Origin: Osedax fenrisi
Taxonomy: Eukaryota > Annelida > Polychaeta > Sabellida > Siboglinidae
Reading direction: 5' to 3'
Assembly (NCBI GenBank): GCA_964019155.1
Contig: OZ025243.1
Location: forward strand, 86,519,945 to 86,583,944
DNA: 64,000 bases
A program made the position numbers and the translations under genes. The notes under the pieces are model-generated. The model did not search any database and was not told the origin of the DNA. It was given only the letters and a program-made list of their open reading frames with translations. Shown here one piece after another: positions 54,985-64,000 of the stretch. Numbering within the stretch: the first letter of the stretch is position 1; every line of letters begins with the position of its first letter.

Positions 54985-57495
54985 AATATAGGTAAACATA
55001 AACCTATCTACACATTCTTCTTATAACTTACATTCACTAACTAATTCTGAATGACTATCTGAACACATTGCCCTAATCAATATTCGTTCTCTTCGTTACA
55101 ATGCCTCCCTCTTATTACCATTCCTTAAAAAGTCTGATTTTAGTATTATTGCATTAACGGAAACATGGATCTATTAATATGATTCCAACATATTTGCCCT
55201 ATTTCACAATTTTGGTTATACATTACTCTTATCGCCACGATTATCAGGTCATGGTGGCGGGGTTGGATTCCTCATAAAAGCTTCTCTACCTTTACCATGT
55301 TTATCCATATCACATAACTTCTCCTACTCTGAATGCCTAACTATATCGTTCACCCAAAACATAAACCTATCCATTACTGTCATTTATAGACCGCCTAAAC
55401 CAGAATTCGCTTCCTTTATAAGTAAGTTTAACGATCTTGCTACTGATCACATAAGTATACCCACATACCACCTTACTATTCTTGGTGATTTCAACTATCA
55501 TTTTAATGCTACCTCAAATCCACATATTATGTTCACTAATTTACAAATTCATTATCCATATCACAACATGTAAATTTCCCAACTCATCTAAATGGTAATA
55601 TTATTGATCTTGTATTCTCGAGTTATCTCCATTCTGAACGCATTGTGAGTAATATTTCTAATCTTGATCTACTTTCAGATCACTTCCTAATCTCAATCAA
55701 AACTAACTTTACTATCACTCCTAATCAGAAAACACGTATTACATACAGGCCCATTAATAATATTAAGTCCATGATATTCTTAGCTGGCTTACATTCTGCT
55801 TTAGGTGACTACTGTTATTCAACAATTGTATTTAATTACATATTATCCCATTTACTCGATAAACATGCGCCTTCAAAAACCATATCAGTAATCATGATAC
55901 CCCATGGTTTACTTCCCAACCTCATGTCCTTGAAACGATTACTTCGTAAATCTTAAATAATATTATATATATACCTACCTATCCTTGTAATCTTCATCTT
56001 CTATAGCTTCATCATGGAGCAACGTAAGATCTACAAGTTAGCAATGTCAACTCTAGCTATTATACTCGGGTTATAAACGATCTTACCTCTGATAACCGAC
56101 GACTTTTCAGACGGGCTAATAAGTTGTTATCTCGCTCAAAACCAGCATTACTGACATATATAACTAACATTTCTCCATTGCAATTATAATTAAATAAAGC
56201 CTATAGGCTGTCTCTTCTCCAAAACATTTTATAATAATATTGACTCCATCATAATAAAGATCAAAAACCACAACCTTACTGCCAACTATCCTTCAATCAT
56301 AGTTACCCCACCTATATCAGCTTTCTTAAGTTTTTTTCGTCCGCCACATATATCTCTCATATCTAAACTACTATATGTGTCCACTTCGATATCTCCCTCC
56401 AATCTTCCACTAACTATTTTTAAACTTTACTCCGATTATCTATGTCCAACTATCTGTAACATCATATCATATTCCCTAAATTCCTGTACTGTCCCTTCTA
56501 TTTTTAAACAACCAATAATCACTCCCATTCTTAAAAAACCTTCACTCGATCCCGATTCAATTTCAATTATCGCCCACTTTTTCAACTACCTTAGGTAAGT
56601 AACATTCTGGAAATAGTTGTCTCTTGTCAACTAATCTCCTATTTAATCGCAATAATCTCAATATTCACACAAAGTGGTTTTCGCCGAGGACACTCTACAT
56701 AAACAGCAATTCTAAACTTAATTGATTTCATCACTTCTACCCGTAATACTAAAAATTGCTGTCAACTAGTAATTCTGGACATATCCAGTGCTTTCGATAC
56801 TATCGATCACCAAATTCTACTGTCCCGTCTACACCTGCTTGAAGTTAGAGAAATTGCCCTCTCATGGTTTACTTCATATCTATCTGACCGTAGTAGAAGA
56901 CTGCTAGAGTTATGTAAACAATATATAATTCTTTTTCTTTCCCTTCTTCTATGAAATAACGCTTTCCCCATGGGTTTTACCCTACTGATCAGTACTAGGT
57001 CCTGCATTTTTCTCTATGTATATCCACTACCATCCATAATATCTAAATATCCAAATATATATTACTATCTATATGCAGATGACATACAACTATATATATA
57101 TATATATATATTCGTATGAGAAACATATGTTTCTTCCAACTAATTCATCACATTGTCTCAATAAGTAACTCTCCGATTGTGCTAATGATTAAAGAATGGC
57201 TTATTTCTAATAATATTCTCCTTAATACCTCCAAAACTACATTGTTGAATATTTCTCCACCACCAACTTATTTCCCTGCTTTTATTATTGATATAATTGT
57301 AATATCTTCTTCTCCTACTGCATGCATCCAACTTAGGTGCACTTTTTGATTCTACTCTTTCCTTCATTCCTTATATTACTGCCATCACTAAATATGCAAA
57401 TTATCATCTATTTATAATTTAAAAAATACGAAAATCAATTACCGTAATACTTACTAAAACTCTAGTTAATTCCTTTGTCGTCTCACGTATATATT

Positions 57496-57533
57496 CAAGA
57501 CCTCCTATAACCTCGAGGTTATAGGAGATCTTG
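57496..57533. mobile_element. Micro-foldback element, 38 bp, CAAGACCTCC family, 7-bp direct repeats (copy 1)
   Basis: CAAGACCTCCTATAACCTCG followed by AGGTTATAGGAGATCTTG is a palindrome with one mismatched pair. ATATATT lies immediately outside both ends (57489-57495 and 57534-57540). It sits in the 3' part of the LINE. Confidence 0.8.
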
Positions 57534-57920
57534 ATATATTACGGTTCCTCGATCCTTATCCACCTTACATTATCCTATATCTCCCCTAAATCGAATTAGT
57601 CGTTCATCAATCCATACAACCCATAGCCTACGTATTCGAGATAATTACTCTATTTCCTCATACCAACACTTAGCTCCATGGTTCACATTTAACAAACGCT
57701 CTACTTATCGCATACTATCTATCGCTCATTCCTCAATATACTTTTCGAATTGCCCCTCTTATATTTCTGCTTCTCTAGTACAAATATCTTCCCTTCCATC
57801 TCGTAGAAACCATGTATCTCATCTTCTGTCTACCCCTATTCTCCGTCCATCAAAAATGAATACTCGGGAACTGAGTTATATTGGTCCAACACTATGAAAT
57901 TCACTCCCACCCTATATTAG

Positions 57921-57960
57921 CAAGACCTCCTATAACCTCACGAGGTTATAGGAGATCTTG
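57921..57960. mobile_element. Micro-foldback element, 40 bp, CAAGACCTCC family, 7-bp direct repeats (copy 2)
   Basis: CAAGACCTCCTATAACCTCA followed by CGAGGTTATAGGAGATCTTG. ATATTAG lies immediately outside both ends (57914-57920 and 57961-57967). Shares 38 bp with copy 1, 390 bp upstream, but has a different flanking repeat, so the two are independent insertions. Confidence 0.85.
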
Positions 57961-58265
57961 ATATTAGATCCATAAAATCGCATGCAACATTCATGAAATA
58001 TATACAATAATTGATATCAGGTGGCAACCTGTAATACTAATATTGTTTGTCATTATTATTTTATTTATTAATTTCCGTACAGTTTATTCTATTTTATTTT
58101 ATTATTTATATTATTATTAATGGTATTAATGGTATTTATTGTTTTACCTAATTTATTATTTGTATTCTATATATATATATATAAACTTTTAAGAAAGCAT
58201 TTATGATTTATGTAAGTGTTTAAATAAACCTTCAATCATTCAATCAATCAATAGTGTATTATATA

Positions 58266-58302
58266 CACAGAGCTAGAGAGAAACTTTCTCTCTAGCTCTA
58301 TG
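58266..58302. mobile_element. Micro-foldback element, 37 bp, AGAGCTAGAGAGAAA family
   Basis: CACAGAGCTAGAGAGAAA then C then TTTCTCTCTAGCTCTATG, flanked by the direct repeat ATTATATA (58258-58265 and 58303-58310). Lies right after the LINE 3' end. Confidence 0.7.
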
Positions 58303-58718
58303 ATTATATATATAAGATAAGAAATAATTGTTTCTTAAAAAACTAAAAATAAAGCTTACATAAAAATTAAGAACAAATACAAATACTATTTACAAATATA
58401 AATTATAATAATACATTAATCTAATTGTTTAATTATACCTATACTGGGTACAATATTTACTATATATGATAGTATAAATATAGTATATATGTATATAATG
58501 TAACTATTATAATAGATAATTATCAATTAAATAGATATACAAATAAAGTTCCTGTTAATATTGGCTCCAATTTATATGAGTACAATTTATTTCCTTATAA
58601 TATTTAGTTCTTTAATCTTTGCTATGATTCATAATCATAATAATCATAATCCCCAGGGTGAATCATAAACAAATATTTTAAAACAAGTTCCTATTAAATT
58701 TGTTGTGTATTATTTAAA
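58303..58718 (+). other. Upstream region of CHMP5
   Basis: AT-rich, contains a small ATAATCATAATAATCATAAT repeat. No promoter motif can be singled out with confidence. Confidence 0.5.
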
Positions 58719-58787
58719 ATGAATAGATTATTCGGAAAAGGGAAGGAGAAAACGGCAGCTCCGAATATGACTGATTGCATAGCTGGA
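58719..58787 (+). CDS. CHMP5: CHMP5 exon 1
   Basis: ATG at 58719, MNRLFGKGKEKTAAPNMTDC then IAG, donor GGA|GTATGT. The start matches the family's universal MNRLFGK. Confidence 0.95.
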
Positions 58788-61700
58788 GTATGTATTATAT
58801 ACAATAGAAAATGTATAATATTTATATTAAAATTTCAATATAAATGTATAATAAACTTTTAAAATATATTAAATTATTTAATTATTAAATTAATAAATAG
58901 AAAAAATTGAATATTTTTTTATAACTTAATAATATTAAGTCTTAATATTGTCATTATATTATTTACTATATATCTATATTATAATATACCGTTATATTTA
59001 TAATAGTATAGCTTAATACTACAACACTATTTTAACTATCATTTGTTTATAATAAATTAATTAGTAATTATTATTTAAATATATTTAATATTTAATATAA
59101 TATTAAATTTTTAAATGATTAAATATATTATAATAATTATGATAATTTATTTAAAATTATCACAATAATTGTCTCATAAAATCACGCTAATATTATGATA
59201 ACATAAATGGTCATGAATCACTATTAATTTATGTGCTGATATTTTATTGTGTAGGGTGTTCTAATTACGAACTATATATAATATGGCCTCCGACTATTTT
59301 GATTACTAATGATAGGGTCAAATCTATAATACGCGTTGCGGGAGTTGACATGCTCGAGCGCACACGATAAAATAATTTGAGAAATATAATTGTATATTAT
59401 TAAATACACTATTATAATAATAATTATTACTAGATTACATTGGAATATATATATAAATAAATATAAATACAAGTTTATATATATATATAAAGTTGACACT
59501 CGTGTGCGCTCGAGCATGTCAACTCCCGCAACGCGTATTATAGATTTGACCCTATCATTGGTAATCAAAATAGTCGGAGGCCATATTATATATTCAGCCT
59601 AATTACAACCTAATTATATATATATATATATAATATAATATAATATATGGATTACAATTTGAGAAAAACATATGAGGATCCTACATTTAAATGTTGTAGG
59701 GGCATGTGCATTTAACTTTTTAACGAATTGACTTTAAACTTGTCTGAAATATACTATTTAATGCATTATATATCATTATATTTGTTTGATATATTATTTT
59801 AATTATAAATTAGAATACATGATCAGTATAATTCTGTTACTATTCAATTCTAGTTTAGGTGAATGGATAATGAATAATAAATATTTATTCATATATACTT
59901 AATTTATAAATATATTAGTCTTTAGTAATTTTGTCCTTATTTTTAAAAATATTTTATAATAAACTAATATATTTTATATACTTAAAAGTATTCAAATAAT
60001 AATTATTATAATTTCACTAATAAAGGATAATATAAATAAATGTGTGCTTCATAATACTACAGTCATCTTATTAAATGTTATCTCATCTAACCAATTATGT
60101 TTTCATTTTATTATAATTAATATTTTATATTAAATATATTCATAATATATATATGTATTATTTTTTCAATTTTCATGAATTACTCTGATAAATCTATATT
60201 TTTAGATCGATAGTCGAGGAGAATCTATGGACAAAAAAATAAACCGCCTTGAAGCTGAACTAAATACATACAGAGAGAAAATGAAGAAGATGAGAGATGG
60301 TCCAGCTAAAGTTTACAAATATATATATATATATCTTGTTGTAGTAGTAGTATTAATCATACTATTTTATTTGTAATACGTTATTATTATTATTAAATTT
60401 TATATATTAATTAAGATAGATATAGTTTATTGAAATAATGTAATATTCTGTTTCATTTTAAGATTAACTTTTGATTTTCTTTCTTTGTACTTCAAATGGC
60501 TTCAAAATAGGTCTTTTTTAGATAACCTTATTACCTTTTCAATTATACCCACATTATTAATTAAATGAATTAATATTTTATAAATATCCATATAATTATA
60601 TAACATTTATAACTAAAGGCAACTAATAACTAAATATGTTTATTATTACACTAGAATAGTAGCATAAATTTATATTATTATATACATTCTGTTTTTTTTG
60701 ATAATTTATTACATTTTTTAGAGTATGTAGTACATACTATGTACAATGATTTTGCCAAACTATTATATGTCGCTTGTATCTAATTACGTGAACAATAAAT
60801 GTTAATGCCGATTAGTTTGAAATATAGGTGGCGATACTATTGTTTTAAAAGCGAATAGCCGCACAATAGCCACAAAATATGCATAATTTACATTGAAAAT
60901 AATGGACCTATTGTTTTATTATATTTCACAAATATGTATTTTTTATGAAAAATATTTCTTATAGAATAATGTTACATTCTTAAAAAACTATGAATTACAT
61001 TTTTATTTTAATCAAAATATATATAATAGTGATATATTTGTCAAATTTACATGTTACACAATAATATAAATTAAACATAGAATTGGACATAAATAGTATA
61101 CAGTACTGATGGCGCAAAGTTTCATTAATTAATTTTATTGACATATCTTTGCTTCCCAACATACTTGGTGTGTACATAAGTTTACATAAATCCTCGCATT
61201 ATCTTCATTCTTCTAACTATACTGTACTGTAACATGAACTTTCAGAATGCAATAAAAACCAAAGCCTTGAGAGTTTTAAAGCAGAAGAAGCAGTACGAAC
61301 AACAGAGGGAACAGCTATCTAATCAGGCCTTTAATCTCGGCCAAACCGAATACAATATTCAGATGATGAAGGTATGTTGTATCATTGGTTATGTCGTTAG
61401 ATGTTTAAATTCAACTACATAGACAATAATTATATCGCTATATTTACTTTATTAAATCGATGACATGTTCATGTATATGACTAATTACTACTGCCACTAA
61501 TTAAATATATATTTCTGTTAAGATAATATGATTTACACGTATAGAAATATCTTCACGAAGAGTCCTCCATTGAATTGTGCTTTCAATTCACATTTATAGA
61601 ACATTAATCAAATTAAATTGTCTACAATGCAGTTTTAATATTGATAATGAATCTTATGATTTAACATCATATTGACTGATGATATCATACAAAACTGAAC

Positions 61701-62521
61701 ACGTTTTAGCGTAGTCATATTTACTGTTTTGTGTTCTCATTTTTTTAAAATCACCCAATGGGAAGAAATTTAATGAAATTAAGAATTCTATTAATCTACT
61801 GGATATATATAATTCATTATAAACATTATCGGTCAGGATACAAAGACAACAGTTGACGCCATGAAAACCGGAGTGAAAGCCTTCAAAAGGGAGTACAGGA
61901 ATGTCAACATCGACCAAATAGAGGTTCTTAAGCTTAACCCCCAACTCTGATGTGGGAAGTACCCCCTATCTCTGATGAGGGTAGTACCCCCTATCTCAAA
62001 CTGCCTGTGTAGCTAAGAGGGTTAAGACATTACATACGCGACTAGTAGAATTGTTCAATCCCCATCTGGACCATTAAAATAGGATTTAAAATAATATTTA
62101 GAGGTAATCTTATGCATAAGTATGCATACAAAAAGTATCGTCTCTCGTTTAACCTGGATATCTTAACACGAGAGTTGCTTCGAAGGGACATTAGCTACAT
62201 TTAGTTATAAGTAAATACTACATTTAGGTTTCAAGATGTGATGACAAAACTAAAAACTAATAAATAGAAATATCTGATGTGTACCCTCACATACAGGATC
62301 TCCAAGACGAACTAGAAGACATGGGCGAAACGGCTCAGGAGATTCAAGAGGTCATGGGAAGGTCGTACGGAATGCCAGAGGTCGACGACGCTGACCTCGA
62401 GGCCGAGTTGGAGGCGCTCGGAGACGACATGCTCATGGATAACGATGCCACCTATCTCGATGAAGCCGCTAAGGCCCCCTCTGCCCCCACCGGGGTTCCC
62501 GGCGCTGAATCCACCAACGAT
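58719..62521 (+). CDS. CHMP5: CHMP5, ESCRT-III accessory subunit (five exons; last exon beyond window)
   Basis: Exons 58719-58787, 60206-60310, 61246-61371, 61837-61923 and 62297-62521, all in phase 0, give 204 residues colinear with animal CHMP5 (Snf7 family). The N-terminus MNRLFGKGKEKTAAPNMTDC, the basic helix KKINRLEAELNTYREKMKKM, KALRVLKQKKQYEQQREQL, DTKTTVDAMKTGV and EDLQDELEDM are characteristic. The protein acts on endosomal membranes in multivesicular body formation and binds VTA1/LIP5 through its C-terminal region. The final DEFGLP-type segment is not in the window. Intron 1 has a ~350-bp foldback element and intron 4 a SINE. Identity is certain from the protein; this is the best-supported gene here. 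Confidence 0.95.
59257..59612. mobile_element. Foldback element with ~110-bp arms in CHMP5 intron 1
   Basis: Left arm 59257-59369 (TTCTAATTACGAACTATATA, ATGGCCTCCGACTATTTTGA, TGACATGCTCGAGCGCACAC) is nearly the exact reverse complement of 59495-59612. The ~120-bp centre is AT-rich. Flanked by TA on both sides. A MITE with long terminal inverted repeats; superfamily unknown. Confidence 0.85.
60206..60310 (+). CDS. CHMP5: CHMP5 exon 2
   Basis: IDSRGESMDKKINRLEAELN then TYREKMKKMRDGPAK. Acceptor TTTTTAG, donor AAA|GTTTAC. Confidence 0.95.
60320..61240 (+). other. CHMP5 intron 2, AT-rich, no other feature seen
   Basis: GTAGTAGTAGTA and short AT repeats only. Confidence 0.6.
61246..61371 (+). 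CDS. CHMP5: CHMP5 exon 3
   Basis: NAIKTKALRVLKQKKQYEQQ then REQLSNQAFNLGQTEYNIQM and MK. Acceptor TTTCAG, donor AAG|GTATGT. Confidence 0.95.
61837..61923 (+). CDS. CHMP5: CHMP5 exon 4
   Basis: DTKTTVDAMKTGVKAFKREY then RNVNIDQIE. Acceptor CGGTCAG, donor GAG|GTTCTT. Confidence 0.95.
61940..61995. repeat. Short tandem duplication TACCCCCTATCTCTGATGAGGGTAG
   Basis: Two to three units of GGGAAGTACCCCCTATCTC / GGGTAGTACCCCCTATCTC directly before the SINE. Confidence 0.7.
61998..62270 (+). mobile_element. tRNA-derived SINE in CHMP5 intron 4
   Basis: Head AAACTGCCTGTGTAGCTAAG with TTCAATCCCCATCTGGACC, body ATCGTCTCTCGTTTAACCTG, GAGAGTTGCTTCGAAGGGAC. Ends about 27 bp before exon 5, close to where the branch point and pyrimidine tract should be. 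Confidence 0.8.
62297..62521 (+). CDS. CHMP5: CHMP5 exon 5
   Basis: DLQDELEDMGETAQEIQEVM, GRSYGMPEVDDADLEAELEA, then LGDDMLMDNDATYLDEAAKA and GVPGAESTND, followed by GTTTGT. Less AT-rich than its surroundings. Confidence 0.92.
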
Positions 62522-62534
62522 GTTTGTGCCACAT

Positions 62535-62625
62535 TATATATGAATGAATTTATCTACCGAATATTGGCTTAATAATCGGTGGGATACCAAGAAGCTATGT
62601 TTAGCTTATACTAAGGATACCCTTA
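62535..62625 (-). mobile_element. Short retroelement 3'-end fragment (second copy)
   Basis: GAATGAATTTATCTACCGAA, TAATAATCGGTGGGATACC, AGAAGCTATGTTTAGC; same segment as 18508-18605. Begins 14 bp into CHMP5 intron 5. Confidence 0.6.
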
Positions 62626-64000
62626 AATATATATATATATATATATATATATAGATAATGCCATATTATTAGACTTATATATGTAACTATTATCTTATGG
62701 GGATCATTGCAATATAATAGTGAGAATGATGAGTAATAGATAATAATACTGTTCATATTGGGTAGTAAGTTATAAATAGCTTTAATTGTAATTTCAAAAT
62801 GGATAACTATCTATTATTGTATAAATTAATATTAATTAACTACTATCTATAATATCCAAGTTTTTATATATTTAATTAATTTATTATTTTGTTGTTAAGG
62901 ATAATCATGAATATTATTTATATTTTTAAGATAATTTCATAGATATATATATATATATATTCATATTATTCTACTAACAAAAAAATGCATTATTATATAC
63001 CTAGTTATTATATATATATATTCATAGTTTTAATAATATATATTCATTTTTAATATTTTACTAGTAATAATAGAATTAACAACTTAGAAAATAATATGAA
63101 TAACAATACTGACTAGAAAATTGTATATAATATAAAGAATAAATACTATAAATATTATAAAAAATTTCATATTTATCATACATTATAATTTACTATTCTT
63201 TGATATATAATTAGTGAAATAGTTTATAAGTAACAATTTTCATAACAATATTAAACCCAGGTATTAAACTAGAGAAAAAAGTAATAACCTCTTTAAAATT
63301 CTTTAATCTGATTGGCTAGTTTTCATGATGTGTAATGAAAGCTAATTTTATATATTTAAAAAAAAAATGTTTATAATAGTTTTTACAGTTTACATTTATA
63401 TATAGTGTGTTCCATAGGTTATTAACGCCTATGGTAAAAACAGGTTTTTGTCATGGTAGAAACCTATTTTTGTCTATATAATGAAATTTAATATTTTTTT
63501 AATAGATAATATACAATTATAAAGTTAAACAATACTATATTAAAATCATAATTATATGATTTTTTATCTATTTTTAGAAACAACATTTATTAATTATGAC
63601 TTTATGTAAAGAAAACCTTTTTTTTAATAAATAATTTGATATTAAAATTTAAATAAATAAGTCAATAATATATATATAACATATTGAATAGAATAATATA
63701 TTTATTTTTATATTAGTAAAATGTGATATTGTTAAAAAAAATAGAACTAGTAATATTTTCATTGAGAAATTATTTGAATGTATTCATTGTTTGATTTTAT
63801 ACCATGATATTTAAATAGATATTGTTAATTATATATATATATATTAAATACAGAATAGAATATTTATTTTTATATATATATATATGAAATTAAATATAGT
63901 TAAAAAACATATAATTTTTTACAATAGTAATATTTTCATTGTATACTTCTATGAATATAGCATAGTATTTTAATTAATTTATATACTTGTATATATTTAT
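62626..64000 (+). other. CHMP5 intron 5 (partial), AT-rich
   Basis: (AT)n tracts at about 62628-62652 and 62941-62960. No sequence coding for the expected DEFGLP-type C-terminus was found before the window ends. Confidence 0.6.

Larger units (their letters stand above)
54985..58252 (+). mobile_element. Decayed CR1/L2-like LINE with endonuclease and RT remains
   Basis: Plus-strand fragments: endonuclease (LINIRSLRYNASLLLPFLKK, ALTETWIY, GHGGGVGFLIKASLPLPC, VIYRPPKPEF, LTILGDFNYHFNA, SDHFLISIKTNFT), RT (TVPSIFKQPIITPILKKPSL, LVILDISSAFDTIDHQILLS, YLYADDIQLYIYI) and a C-terminal portion. The 3' end is AATAAACCTTCAATCATTCA followed by (ATCA)n. Two micro-palindromes are inserted in it at 57496 and 57921. 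Many stops. Confidence 0.85.

Overview
This is an AT-rich, intron-rich eukaryotic window. It looks like DNA from an animal or a close unicellular relative of animals. Three intron-containing protein genes were rebuilt by hand from exon reading frames and splice-site phase. Their products resemble a sperm/ciliary microtubule inner protein (SPMIP4, formerly C7orf31), a TALE-class homeodomain protein, and the ESCRT-III subunit CHMP5. Most of the rest is microsatellites, SINEs, LINE remains, hAT and MITE-like DNA elements, and palindromes. The species cannot be named from the sequence.

Layout. 1-1760: decayed CR1-like LINE ending at a pure (ATT)n tract. 2.1-5.9 kb: AT-rich DNA with a ~950-bp terminal-inverted-repeat element and a few possible 5' exons. 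7.95-26.43 kb (+): SPMIP4-like gene, 18 phase-consistent exons. 27.19-38.96 kb (-): TALE homeobox gene, three exons, convergent with the previous gene. 39.5-43.2 kb: microsatellites and a second copy of the ~950-bp element. 43.2-48.0 kb: nested LINEs (an RTE-like insertion and an opposite-strand CR1/L2-like element inside a CR1-like element). 48.5-49.8 kb: another TIR element carrying a pogo/Tigger-like MITE. 49.9-52.7 kb: a hAT transposon inserted in a SINE with an 8-bp target duplication. 53.5-53.9 kb: possible solo LTR. 55.0-58.25 kb (+): decayed LINE. 58.72-62.52 kb (+): CHMP5, five exons, with the last exon beyond the window.

The two least ordinary patterns are these. (1) Very short (30-46 bp) near-perfect palindromes begin with CA and end with TG and sit between 7-8 bp direct repeats. 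They occur as at least three sequence families, with two copies inside one LINE, and they look like micro-foldback mobile elements. (2) The 3' ends of introns (polypyrimidine tract, AG and sometimes the first exon bases) are tandemly multiplied into minisatellites. This happens in at least four introns of the two neighbouring genes, so each true acceptor is preceded by a ladder of decoy acceptors. The three genes have unrelated roles (axoneme structure, transcription, membrane scission) and show no sign of functional clustering.
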